This document shows, in pieces, positions 9,992 through 21,980 of a DNA stretch of 64,000 nucleotides; the stretch's first letter is position 1, and each line of letters begins with the position of its first letter. Source of the DNA: Oscheius onirici (taxonomy: Eukaryota; Nematoda; Chromadorea; Rhabditida; Rhabditidae); NCBI GenBank assembly GCA_932521025.1, contig OW051473.1:10230001-10294000 (forward strand), read 5' to 3'. The notes under the pieces were generated by a model, which searched no databases, was not told the DNA's origin, and was given only the letters and a program-made list of their open reading frames with translations. Made by a program: the position numbers and the translations under genes.

Positions 9992-12239
9992 TTGGCTGGT
10001 GGCAGAGGCGGCAGCGAGCTTATAAGACGGAGGCGGAGGACCGGTCGGAAGCGGAGGCAAACAGCGGCTGACCCGTCGGCGGGTCAGGGGTCGACGAGGG
10101 GAAGAAGGGGCGGGACACGGTCCCCAGTGTGCAGCATGGATCGTGACACAGGTGGGTCTGCCATTCAAAAATTGAACTAACCAAAGTAGAACTAACAAGT
10201 AGGAGACAAGTAAACCGGCTCTGACGGGGCTCTTTTCCTTGTGGGTCCTGTACTTTACACTAGCAGTTTCCGTCCAAAATTCTCAGTCTACTTCCGAGCG
10301 TCGAGTTCAACCATTTTCTTCTAGTATCTTCTCTTATCTGGTTCACGTTGTGGTCCGAGAAGTGCACGTTTTTTCACCTCAGTAGTTTTTAAGCCACTGT
10401 TTGGTTTCTCGAGTTTACCCGAGCCCCCTGGCAAGAACCAGTGCAGCTGGCTGCCAGCCCACTAGTTCTACAGATCAGATTCACGTGGACTGACTGACCA
10501 GGCGACGGCACGGCTTGTTCCGCGCTCCGATCCGGAAGGCCTCTGCCGCTTCCGGAAGTGTCAACGGCCTGTCAAGATATCACAGACCCGAATAAAATCT
10601 AGCCGGAGGGCTATCGCCCAGCTCGTGCCCATAACATTCAGCCACCTCCCGTGTTTGTGAGGCTCGTGCCTCCAAGCCGCCTAATTCTATTTACCCTCTT
10701 TCCTTATCACGCATATCATATAATTGACAGTCGTTACTTACTGTATGCTAACGCAAAAATTACTTTTCATCTTCATATGTTTTGAGGCTGGTAGTCTGGG
10801 GTAGAGTTTTCTCTGATTAGCCCACCCACAAGGAAAATAGTAGTAGCTCTGAGAGGTTGTTTTTTTGCCAAACTAAACAGATGATGACAAAATTCCGGCC
10901 GATGGCCAACAAAACAACTTGCAGAAGCTCTGCACTGTTTGTGCTTGACTGCGGAATGTCTGGTAGAATTTCACTTCTCAAGGGGATGGGCTCGACACTC
11001 ATGTCAAAGTCACAGTTACGGAATTTTCGTAGGCGTTACATGGTCCACTTGATCTCGTCTTTCGGTGACTCAATTCGAAATTTCAAAACTTGTGTGCATT
11101 TATCTCGGCCGGTGGTCACAGTGTCTTCTTCCGTTTACGGTAGTGACGAGACCGGTTCAGGAAATCCGCGGCTCGCAAAAAGAGCAAGACTGGGGACGAG
11201 AATAGCAGCGCTAGGAAGGAAGACACGCATCGACAGAATCACGCCCGCGAGTTCAGGTGTCAGGGATGCCGATGATGTCGCAATCATACCGTAACAGTTT
11301 TTGATAAATTTCTCAGATACACAATTCTTCAAAGACGCAAACTCAGGCTTTTCGCCGTTCTTTAAACTTAATTCCGCGCCCGATCAAACTTAGCTCTGTG
11401 TCGTAATATTTGTCTGAACTTAGACGCTCTTTCGGAAAAGTCATGTAATAGATACACAGAGATATCGTTGAAGACTCTGCGGCGCCGCCGCGGCCAAGAT
11501 TAACTGTTTGCAGACCAATGCCAAAAAATACTGCGGCGCCGCAGAGATAGTTTACTCTCGGCGTGAAGATAGGTTACAGACTTTGCTCTTTTTCTAATAG
11601 GCGCTTTGAGACTAAGCGGCGCGAACCAATGAGTCAAAGAGTCCAAATGACTGGTCTGTAACGGGAAAAGAGTAAAGAAAATTCAATCCTACAGATACCG
11701 GGAAGCGATTTAATGCCCTGAACGAAGAATCTGTACTATCTATGGATATAAGCAGAAGCAAACAATACGTTCAATTGCAGTAAACACACAATTAGCACGT
11801 AACCAGAATCTTACATAGAAAACTTATTCAGATGTTTTAATAGTATGATACACCCAAAGAACATTTATTCAGCTGATATGACTTACCGCTACTTATCTGG
11901 CGGGAAACAGTAGCTACCAATTTAGCATCAGTACTGTTCATAGTAGTCTCCAGAGAATGATAACCATATTATTTGAAAAAAAGTTCACATTGAGACGTCT
12001 CCAGTTATTTTCTGGGTGCAGCGACAGTAGAAACTTTTTTTCCCTTTCCTGCAACGAGATTTGATCTAAAAGTTGGTCTTGGTTGATCTTCAGCGCTAAT
12101 TATTTGCACGGAAAGTTAGCCTTCGCAACTTTTTAACACGGAAGAAGTTTCGAACTCAGGACTAATGCGAGTACTTTTACGTGTCGGACGTCAAAACACT
12201 CTGTTAAGTCGAGCTAATCCAGAAAGCAGACGTGGTTCC
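9992..12239. other. Divergent intergenic region between asparagine synthetase and the SLC17-like gene
   Basis: About 2.2 kb separates two divergently transcribed genes, so both promoters should lie here. No gene is recognised. The stretch at 11475-11546 contains a GC-rich inverted repeat, listed separately. Confidence 0.5.
11475..11546. repeat. GC-rich inverted repeat with 14-base arms
   Basis: CTCTGCGGCGCCGC at 11475-11488 is repeated in inverted orientation at 11533-11546. Each arm contains the palindrome GGCGCC, and the arms are separated by 44 bases, so the region could form a stem-loop. It sits in an AT-richer intergenic region about 730 bases upstream of the SLC17-like gene. Confidence 0.6.
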
Positions 12240-12247
12240 TATAAAAA
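12240..12247 (+). promoter_or_regulatory. TATA box of the SLC17-like gene
   Basis: TATAAAAA lies 28 bases upstream of the ATG at 12275. The 5' UTR would be very short if transcription starts about 30 bases downstream of the box. This is positional inference only. Confidence 0.45.
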
Positions 12248-12274
12248 GACGCGTCGGTCGCTCTTTCCGTGACC

Positions 12275-15252
12275 ATGGGTGTTCGTACGAAGCATCGTTC
12301 CAAGTCTCTCGATGCCTTTGAGGACAAGGCGCAGAAGATTGGTGAGTATTTTGAGTCATGGGCTAGCAGCCCAAGGGGTTTGTTTTAACGTCAGCGACCA
12401 CCAGCAGATCGCTGACTGTGATTCACACCAGACGCTATCAAATATTTGACATTGTGGACTAACTGCGCAAAAAGAAAAGCTAGCAATTGACCTTTCACCG
12501 AAACCGGAAAAGTCCAAAAGGCTCTTACAATTAGTAGGGAGTAGCTGTTGACTGTGGACAATGGATAAATTAAGGCTCAATTTTTCAAATTGAATCCAGG
12601 AAATCGTTCTCTAAAACTATATTTAAACGTATTCCGCATCATTCTGTTGGAAAAACCTTTAAATTGTGATTTCTAGATTTCCGAACGACTTCAGCGTGAA
12701 GCGCTTTGGTCATTGAAGACCATTGCGTCTAATACAAACAAATGAACGGTATCCGTAGACCGGAAGCATTGCACTATCAAATATTCAAGCTCAGCGCTGA
12801 GGCGAGCTGTCAAGACGTTTTTGAAAGGGACTGACAAATTTTGAACTAAATTTTGCACTCCTTCAAGTTCAATAGATGTGACTGTTCTCAGATTATGAGA
12901 TTCTAAGGGCAGGGGTTTTAACGGCACTTTAAGACCACGAAAGTGTGTAAATTTCATCGGGGAACATGCTTAAATAACTCATATTTTCTCATGATATCAA
13001 ACATAAGAAATAAATTTTCTCGGCTAGCTTGAAGTATAATTTCCTGTTTTGAAGAAAAATCACCGGAGAAAACAGTGGGAAAAAATGTATGCAGCCTGAC
13101 AGCACTGCTATTTCTGAAAGTCTTAACGAAAATTTACATCAAAAACTCAACGACAGCGAAATATTGTCGAGACCACACATCGCAGGTCTAGACGAGTAGA
13201 AAAAGCTTGTGCAAACTACACTGTGCTTGAAGTTCAGCATCTGGATCCAAGCTAGCCCGCCCTCTGATCTTCTGGTAGCACCCCTCGGCAAAATTCAAAC
13301 ACAGACTACCAGCAGAGGTACATAATCTGTCACGGGCCAACGTGTTTAACATCCGGCTACTCCTTCCCGATGCAAGAGTGCCGAAGGCTGCTCGTGGAGC
13401 ATCTCCACATTCCCGCTGAACCGGTCGAGGGTGCCAAGTAAACAGTGCCCGGGGGCGCTTTATATTTAACAGAAACTTCTACGTGAAGATATCACATGTT
13501 TCTTGTCGGCGTGCCTTCTCGATTTCATTTTATAACCTCCAAATTTACTCTTCTTTAAAGAGTACAGTGACCTCTTTTTCAGACCATCTTCTTCGCATGT
13601 CCGCGGTTCATCCCGTGAGCGATGGCCTACCTACCGCTCCGAGACCCATAGTCTACCGCTGGTTTCCCAGTTGGAGACTGGTCACTGCTAGTCTTTTATG
13701 TCTCTGCTTTGCCAGGTAAAGCATTTTGAATTATTGTATCAATGCATTTGAATTTTAGTGTCCACATGATGAACAGCAACATGGGCATGGCCATTGTTTG
13801 TATGGTTAACTCTACTGAATTTGCGGACAATGGTACAGAGTTCGAAGGAGCTAAAAAAATGAACTGGTCTCCGGAACAGCAGGTAGCCTTAATCATTTTT
13901 TGAAGTACCAAAAATTTTAGGGTTACATCTTTTCCGCCTTCAATGTCGGACTTCTTTTCATGCTCCTGACCGGCTTTCTTGCTGACAAGTTCAATGGAAA
14001 GTACATGATCGTCGCATCTGTTCTTGTCGCCACAGTCGCCAATCTTCTTATTCCAATGCTCTCTCCCTACAGCGTCTACTACGCTGTCGGCGGTCGTTTT
14101 TTGGTCGGTCTTGCCGATGCCCTTCTTCAACCTGCTGTGAACTCGCTCATCACCAGATGGTTTCCAACTTCTGAGCGAGCCTACGCTCTGGGAGTTGCAA
14201 CTGGTGGTCGTCAACTTGGCGCTCTACTGATTATTCCCGCTTCCGGAGCTCTCTGCTCTCAAACTGTTCTCTTCGGCGGCTGGCCATCCATTTTCTACTT
14301 GAGTTCAATGGTCGGAGCTGCCTTTATTATAATCTATATTGCCATCGGTAAACCTTTTTGATTCTACGTAACATATCAAAATTAGGTGCTGACAAGCCTT
14401 CCAAGCAAACTTGCATCGCCGAGGCTGAGCTAAAGTTCATCACCATGGCCAATTCGAATGAAGATGTGGGAAAGAAGAGAACCGAGAGAAAAGTTCCATG
14501 GATGAACATTGTCAGCTCTGGACCAGTCTGGGCTTCAGTTATCGCAATCGTCTGTCACGAGTTTCCTCTCATGACTATGATCATGTTCCTGCCTTCGTAC
14601 CTTCATGACGTTCATCACTACACCGCCACCAAGAACGGGCTTCTCTCCGCTCTTCCCACTCTCTCACTGTGGATGGCCAAACTGGGTAGCAGCTACTGTA
14701 ACACCTGGCTCCAGAATCACACAAAGTGGAAGAGTTCAACCATCTGCAAGTTCCTCAACGGGGTTGGATCTCTCGGATTGGGTGTCTTCCTCATCGCCAC
14801 GACTCTTTTGGATGCGAGCAAGGCTCCATTGGCTGTAATCTTCCTGTGTTTGAGCATGGCATCTGCAGGTATTTTAACGTTTAAGCGAAATACAAAGGAA
14901 AATTCAGGTCTTCATACTCCTGGCTGCCAAACTGCTCTCGTTGCCATTGCTCCCGCTTATTCCGGAGCCATTACTGGATTTGCCTTCTTCTTTGTGGCCT
15001 GCTCCGGCATCGTTAATCCCCTGATTACCAAAGCCATTGTTCAAGTAAGTTGCTCGTCCCAAATCCCCATTAATCAACAATTCTCAGAATGGAACCGAAA
15101 CTGAATGGAACATCGTCTTTTACATCTCAACGGTCATTGCCGTACTTCCCTGCATCACTTTTACCATCTGGGGATCGGCTGAAGTTCAGCCATGGGCCAA
15201 ATCACAGAAGCAACAGGATGCTCAGAAACCGAAGATTGAGGAAGTGTGCTAG
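12275..15252 (+). CDS. SLC17-type anion/phosphate transporter (sialin/VGLUT family, MFS)
   Basis: Seven exons: 12275-12341, 13583-13715, 13759-13882, 13921-14347, 14386-14868, 14908-15044 and 15088-15252. Exon 1 (MGVRTKHRSKSLDAFEDK) joins in frame across a 1.24 kb intron to RMSAVHPVSDG. Membrane segments follow in MFS order: LVTASLLCLCFAS, the lumenal N-glycosylatable loop NSTEFADNGTEFE, GYIFSAFNVGLLFMLLTGFLAD, the GGRFLVGLADALLQPAVNSL helix with TRWFPTSERA (the family's WxPxxER motif), VFLIATTLLDAS, and APAYSGAITGFAFF. SLC17 members carry organic anions such as glutamate, sialate or urate, or phosphate, coupled to H+ or Na+. The substrate here cannot be read from sequence. An AATAAA at 15399-15404 is a good poly(A) signal. 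About 480 residues is the usual length. Confidence 0.88.
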
Positions 15253-15457
15253 TTGTCGCTGCATCTTCAAGCAGTTTGAAAATCTCAGGAACCATCCTGC
15301 CATCTATCTGTATAGTTTGTCTGGTTCCATTCAGTCTCGCCAGCTCCGCAAAATACGGGTTTTGTCTATTCTATGCTAAGTATTTGTCTTTGTTGCTCAA
15401 TAAAGTATTCAATCATTCATTATATCTACCCGTCGGACCAATCGTTACAAAGACATT

Positions 15458-16081
15458 TTAGACAAAGTCAACGTTATGGAAGAGAATATGTTCTCCTGAA
15501 ACCTCACGAACAAAACTCCTGAACATACAAAAATTTGGTTGAATACGACTAAAATACCTGTAAGCGCGAACGACGAAGAAGCTCCACCACCAGAAGGCCG
15601 TCAAAATCAGGAAACCGAGAGCGTAAAGGAGATCAGTCAGAGGGACCCCGTTAAAAAGGCATTCAATTCCAGAAATGAGAAAAGCTGTAGCTAGGGAGCA
15701 GCTGAAAAATTAAAAATATTTGTTGTTAAGGAAATTTTGTACAAACCTGATGACAAGATGGAAAGCAGAGCAGACGATATATGGGAGAAATAGTTTAGAC
15801 TGTAGGGTTGAAAGCCCTCTGACCAGGCACCAGGCTATGCCACTGTTTAGGAAGAAGCCTCCAAGAACAGCGACTATAAAGCACTTTTAGAAACTATAGC
15901 ATTGACTTTTTTGCCAGAAGTCTCAAGTCAATTCTGATCAAAACAAACCTGCATAGAGAAGATTATCTTCCGGCTTGTGAACAGTGAAGTCCCAAACGGC
16001 ACAAGCAAGGACGGAAGCTATGACAGACAGAGACTGGAACAAGCCTGCCACCAGGCGCACACTGGACCGCAGCTCGAACAT
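15458..16081 (-). CDS. Four-pass membrane protein, uncharacterised
   Basis: Four exons run from the ATG at 16081 (MFELRSSVRLVAGLFQSLSV) to a TAA at 15458-15460. Four hydrophobic segments are visible: LFQSLSVIASVLACAVW, VLGGFFLNSGIAWCLV, LPYIVCSAFHLVIS followed by ATAFLISGIECLF, and LLYALGFLILTAFWWWSFFVV. A short tail ends EHILFHNVDFV. Small tetraspan proteins of this type are common and poorly characterised in nematodes. I cannot name a function. It converges on the SLC17-like gene, and their 3' ends are about 200 bases apart. Confidence 0.65.
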
Positions 16082-19000
16082 CTAAAAATGGCAAGCTCGT
16101 TGGCTAATTCAAGACAATGGAGAATCTTTAACGAGTGCTAAAAGATTCTGACCGAGTTGAATAGGATCGCAATGGCTACAAGTCGTTTATTACTGCGACA
16201 TAACGAGGCCACGAAACGGGGGAGAATATCTTAGCAACGGAAGTTGGAGAATCCAGGTGTTTATGAAGAGATGAGTATTGTACTCGACGTTAAAACTAAG
16301 CCGTTGCTATGGAGAAGCCAATTATCACTTGCGTGAGAGAAACTTCAGAACTGACTAAGCCGTGGGGAAGGAATTAATCAGCAAACAGCAATATCGGAGC
16401 GACTGTTATTCATCCGACTCCAGGAGCCTGGACGGAAAGCAACTGGAGGCCCAGCTTTGTGACCAATATATGGGGGCACTGGATACGAAATATGAGCACG
16501 CTAGAGGTTTCCAGGTGTCTACGCAATTAGCTCAACGAGGTTTTGGAATGCGGTGACGTCTGATTCTCCAGAAGATGGTTTAGAGACACAGACTGTTCCA
16601 AATAGCACACACCCACTTGCCCCAAGGTCGCACGCCGACAAACGTCATTATTGTCTTTTGGAATCTGTTTGTTAATTGACCGCAGCTTTATCGTTGAAAC
16701 TAATCGACTGATTTCCCTCGGGATGAAAGAATCGCTAGTACAAAACTGAATGAAAAGGTAGTCTGGCTCTTTTGGGAGAAATCATGCGAACATCCGGTCT
16801 CTTGCTAATACATCCCTGAATGAGGACTGAGTCCAGATAGAAAACTTGTCCGGATCGTGGGAGTGTGTCTTTTAAAAGTAACAAAAACCGGATGTAAGGG
16901 AAGAGCCAAAAAGGCTCGCTAACCTCAATCAGGTGCTCTTTAAATATAAAGTTGATTAGATAAGCGAAATGTGGCAACAAACACCCTGAGTGTCAGTCAG
17001 TTGCTTTCAATTTAACAGGAGATAAGATTTTAAAAAGATTCAAAACAAATTGCTCAGTCCAGGGGCGAAATTTGGGAAAGACGTTTTTTTTCAAGAAGGA
17101 GAGAACCGATCTCAGGGGAGGGCGAAGGACAATTAAATAGGAATTAAGAAGGGGATAGGCCGTGAAAATGCATGCTTTCCTAAACGGAAAGGGCTCAAGA
17201 TTTCCGAGACTTCATTTCTACGAACAAAACCACTTTGTATTTGGAAGCAGACGCTTGTGTTTCGTTTGTCCAAGTGAATCAGTTTCGTAGAAAACAACAA
17301 AGGAGAAAAGTGGGACACTGTACGACTGAGGAAATCAATCTCTTAGGTGTCCTTCGGCAAACGGGTTTTGCCCGAGGGAAAACAGGGCCGGAACGGCAGT
17401 TTTGAACTTTGTAACCGTTAAATTCATTTTTTGCAGATAAGGGGTATCGGTCTCGAGGTCAAATGGGCAGCATCAGCACCCCCTGCCGATTAAGTGCTAC
17501 ATGCAAGGGGCGTATTAAAAATAAATAGGGGATTAGGAAGGCCCGGGAGGAGGGCGACGCAGGCTTAATTCCATTAACTTCATTAGACGATTCAGCGCGA
17601 GAGCTTGGGAATCGTTTTCATAACAAAAACACAGATAATACTGGGCGGAAATGTCAGCATCAGCTGGAAAGATACCAATCGGGAGCCCTTATTGGGCATG
17701 TTGCTAAAAGCTGAAATTTGAAACCTGCTACATGCTAAGCAGAGGTCTTTAAGGTTTTTTCCACTCTTCCGTTCATCCATTGCATGCTCGGCCTGATATT
17801 TATTATTATTGACATCCTACGAACGACCCAACATTGTTCGATTCCAGATGAGTTGACGGCATTGTTGCTAGTTATGTTCAACTAGTTTTAGTTCTTGCCC
17901 GACTAACACTGTGGTTACGCTAAAAAAATATATAACTGGACCAGACTACTTGACCCGAATAGAGTTCTCCCCTGCCAACAAGTCAGACTAGAACCCTTTT
18001 TCCAAAAAAAAAAACAACAAATATTTCCTACTCGTGTTTTCTAGTTGAGCCAGCAGCCTACCGCAGTTTACGCCTCCTCCGCATTGTGGTGGCAGACGTG
18101 AGTTTCTCTTGGTTGTTCTACCTTCTAACCGCAGATTCCTAAAGATGCATTATCTTTAAAAAAAACTATCTTGTTCGATAATAGATTGACAGGACAGTAC
18201 TTTGCCTGTAATCTTAGCCTCGACAACTGTGCGGGCACAACTACGGACGAAGGGACGCCATTGCACTTTGTTAAAGAAAGGCATTGAGTGTTATTTTAAC
18301 TGGCTGCCCATAGTAACCGAGCAATCCGGAAAAGAGAAAAAATCTGTTTCATCAATCTTGCAAGAATGGACGACTTTGCAGCCGTTCATCTTAAATCTGC
18401 CGCTTGCCATTTTCTTTCAAGATATTCTCTTTTAAAGAGGTTTGCGACAGTTCTTGAAATGTAGCTGTCTAGGAGAGACGAAGAAAAGGTTTGTGTTCAA
18501 CCGGAGAAAACCACAGACGCGAGACAGCACCTCGCGTTCCATTTGATTAAGAAAGTCTTTTATCTGTATCGGAGAGCAGGGAGGAGCCGAACGGCCACCA
18601 AGAGGCGCCGGTCAGTCCTTCCTGGTAAAGATAAAAGCGTTTTCGATGGAGGCTTTTGCTTTCTATCTGGCCGTCTCCCTCAAATACCACAATTTTTATT
18701 GCATCAATTTAAAGTTTATCGTTAGGATTACGGTGTTTGCGACTCGCTGTGTTACCTGTCAGCGCCGCTGATCGGACCTCATTTTTACCTAAACCCGTTT
18801 GTTTCTCCTCTTTTTAAAATGTTCACATCATTATTTCTCAAAAATTGAGGAGGCGGCGTGCATAAGTTAAATCCTTCTGGGTTTTCCCTCCTCCGCTTGC
18901 TAATTGTGTTAATATGATGACGACCAGTTTGCCCCTAGGCGGTAGATTTTCGTCATGGGTCGTATAAATAGAAAGCGGGTTCGAGTAGAGACTTTTGGGT

Positions 19001-20290
19001 CACTTTAAGCATTTCTTCTGGTCTTTAAGGACTTTTTGTGTCTTGATAAGGTATCTGCCATCTGTTTTAAAACATGATTCACTTTGCTCATCGAAACCGA
19101 AAAAGCAGCAGAAGCCACCTTTGCGCGTATCAGATTTCGGGCTAAAAGAACCACGCCGCCCACCAATGGGATCACATGCAAATGTGGTTCTTCTGTATTT
19201 CTCTTAACTCATGCCTGTTGACATTGACAGTGAGGCGCACGAGGTGCTCAGTGGTGTCGGCCGCGCAGTCATTTCAGCGTCTTTTTACGATCCGACTGTG
19301 ATTTAACGAGGATTCGGCACGGTCCTTTGCAGAAGCACTTATATCGACCATTTTGCTACCTCTCCGACACGCTACTCAAATTGATGGCACCACCTTTGGC
19401 GCTTCTCACCCTAGGCGCCAAAATCCACCGAATTTCAAATCTCTGATTATCCGAGCTGAAGATGGCAACGAACTGTCCTTAAATCTAAAGATTGTCTTCA
19501 GATTTGGATTGAAATCAATGTCCAGCCGTGTTTGCTCTTCCATAACCATCCAGAAAGTTTAGTCACTTTGTTTGCTCTCCAACTAGCATTTTGGAAGTTC
19601 TGCAACGTTCACATTTCTGCGCTTGTTTACAGCAAAAAAACTCCAATTGTTAAATAACGAGACTTGTTTACCTCCATTTCCTCTTTGTTTTCGAACTTTA
19701 GAAAAGATGCTTTACCAGGCGCTATATCCGACAATTTTTAACATACTCCCTCTCTCGACCCGTCTACTTTACCCATTCCCAACTTTTCTAACTTTGCGAA
19801 GAATTCACTTTCCAGCTTTTAGCTCTGGCTTGCATTTTCCATCTTGTTTTTCGTTGTAGAATGTGACACGGTCTACAATTATGCAAAACGTCGCGAAGCT
19901 TGAAAACGTTATGGTCACAGTAATTTTGCCCAGTTTTCTAAAAAGATTTAGACTGCAAACAAATCTTTTTCAAACATTGCGATGTTCTTCAAAGTTGTAG
20001 ATCTCATCAAATACTACAGCCTTTCTGAACATAACGAATCTGAAAACCCAAGTTTAAGGCGGAATAGTGGAAGTTATTTTTGTTCTCCCTCATTTAAAGT
20101 TTGCCAAGTAAACTATCTGAACCGATATTGTTTCTTCAAAGCCCAATCTGTTTTTCCAGTAGATTATAGCTTAGATGCCAATCCCGTCCTATGCTCTACG
20201 GTAGTCTCTGATTCACTAGCTGATTCGTAGTACCCTCATGTAAGCTGCTTTTTCGAAAGATTTGTCCTTTTTGAATATTTACAAACACAG
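16082..20290. other. Large (4.2 kb) region with no recognised gene
   Basis: Many short open frames occur but none has a family match together with splice sites. A TATAAATA-like box lies near 18963-18970 without a convincing coding region after it. The stretch may hold promoters of the flanking divergent genes, untranslated exons or decayed repeats. Confidence 0.5.
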
Positions 20291-21473
20291 ATGTGCTTTC
20301 AGATGCGTTGTAGGCTGTCTATCTACAATATCCCAACTTTGTCATTACTTGTTTTGACAGCTGCAGCTCCTATGATTGATGAATATTCCATTTTAAATCT
20401 TCCTACTGGTAAAGAAGCGGGAAGTAGTAGTATGTGAGCCATTAAGACCTAATATTCAACTTTTTAGGCCTATCAAATATTTTATTAGAATCACACTTAG
20501 AGATCTCATCGCAGCATAAAGGCAAAAGTGAGATTTTTTCGTAAAATTTTTCAATTTTTTACTTGTAGCTACAAAACTCGATTGTAATGCCCAGAGAGCC
20601 AAAAGTTTGGCAAAACGACACGACGGGGACATGTTGGTCTACGTTCCTCTATGCTCCTCCAAAAATACAACGTGAGTGAAAAGAACTCAAGAGACACTTT
20701 CTTTAAAGGTACTACCAATCCGTGCAATGTCACGACGAAACAAAGTACTGCTGGTGTGTTCACATCGCTACAGGAGAGCCGATTCCAGGTTACTTTGCTC
20801 GAATTTCCGTTGCAAAACTTTCTAATAGGCTCTACCACTCTAATTGACAAGCCGAAGTGCATAACAGAAACCAAGTTTAAGAAACGGGATAGAAAACGAG
20901 AAAGTAAGAAAATCATGGTATAAACATCAAAGCGCCTAGTTTCAGGATGTGTTGGAGTACGGAGAACACGATTTTTGAAGAGATTAACATCATCATTGAA
21001 AACGGAAATGATTTTGGCGGGTGAGTAGCGAAAGCTAACATTTTGATAACATTTTGGAGCTTTTCTCAGAGATTTGTGAAAACTTCTTTTAGGCAACAAC
21101 ACCCGAGCAAAAGTAGGAAGAGATTCTGCGATAGCCTGGAAATTTGGCCAACTAGACAAAAACAAAAATCGGGTAAGCTGCTCTCTTGTCAGTAAACACC
21201 GAAAAGTTTCAGGTGATAGAAAGATCCGAATGGAAACCGTACAAAACGCTGCTATTGCAATGGAAACGAGTTCGACGCTGTAGCCGAAATTTATTCAAAA
21301 CCTGCGATCTGGACAAAAACAAACGGCTCAGCTCGGGTGAATGGAGGCAGTGCATAGCTCCTGGTACGTTTAGTATTCAATATTCTTCAAGCTAATTTTC
21401 AGAAATTAACCGAGTTCCAGCTAAAAGACCAGAACAACTGAATCCTTTTTTGTTTGTTCTGAAAGCGGATTGA
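20291..21473 (+). CDS. SMOC/SPARC-related secreted protein with thyroglobulin type-1 domain and EF-hands
   Basis: The ATG at 20291 gives a signal peptide whose core is LSLLVLTAAA. Later exons encode a thyroglobulin type-1 domain with its markers DCNAQRAKSL, VYVPLCSS, YYQSVQCH, YCWCVHIATGEPIPG and a final Cys at PKCITE. A basic linker follows (KKRDRKRE). Then comes an extracellular calcium-binding module with two EF-hand loops, QLDKNKNRVIERSEW and DLDKNKRLSSGEWRQCI. The TGA is at 21471-21473. SMOC proteins are matricellular and modulate BMP signalling in the extracellular matrix. Intron phases agree throughout. At about 280 residues it is shorter than vertebrate SMOC (two Tg1 domains plus a follistatin domain), and resembles a reduced nematode form. 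The 3' end lies 25 bases from a copied segment of the MOLO-1-like gene. Confidence 0.82.
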
Positions 21474-21498
21474 GAGCAGAAGATGTGACGACGGAATA

Positions 21499-21980
21499 CA
21501 AGCTCGGATATTTGTACACAGAAAAATTAATAAGCTCATCTAGTGCAATAAACTTTATTAAATTTCATGAATGTACAGGCGAACAAAAAATACAAGGCTT
21601 TTTATCCACAGGCTTGATAAAGCACTACAAAATATCTCTGAGTCTGCGTCGGAGATTCGTTTCGGCATCTTAGGACCAACTTCCACCACCTCCCTCGTAT
21701 TTCACTGGGACTGAAGGCTAGAGTCCTCCTTGACCATTAATGTCATCGTAGGTGGCTGGCGGGGCAGGGTAAGCACCTAAATTTTATGTTAACAGAACAA
21801 AAGCATTCGTACCTCCACCCTGATAGTCGCCTCCTCCAGCTCCTCCCATTCCACCCATACCCATGCCTCTTCCTCCACCGCCTCCGCGGTTTCTGTTGGA
21901 GAGGAAGTTGCCGATCATTGAGCCAACTTCTGCTCCACCCATCGCTCATTACCAAACAGACCGCAGCCCCCGCCGCCTCC
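21499..21980 (-). pseudogene. Truncated copy of the 3' end of the MOLO-1-like gene
   Basis: This stretch is a diverged duplicate of 27259-27768. It has the same 3' UTR (TTTGTACACAGAAAAAT, TGCAATAAACTTTATTAAA), last exon, intron and glycine-rich exon, as read on the minus strand. It stops inside the glycine-rich exon. Relative to the intact gene it has small deletions (for example next to the segment matching GATCATTGAGCCAAC) that break the frame. No upstream exons or promoter are present. It is a segmental DNA copy because the intron is retained. Confidence 0.85.

Noticed and set aside
18963-19207. TATAAATA box followed by a 70-codon frame
   Set aside because: The frame lacks an ATG start and any resemblance to known proteins; the box alone is too weak to call a gene.
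20569-21165. 198-codon minus-strand open frame
   Set aside because: It is the antisense of the SMOC-like exons and introns, which have clear domain motifs and splice sites on the plus strand.
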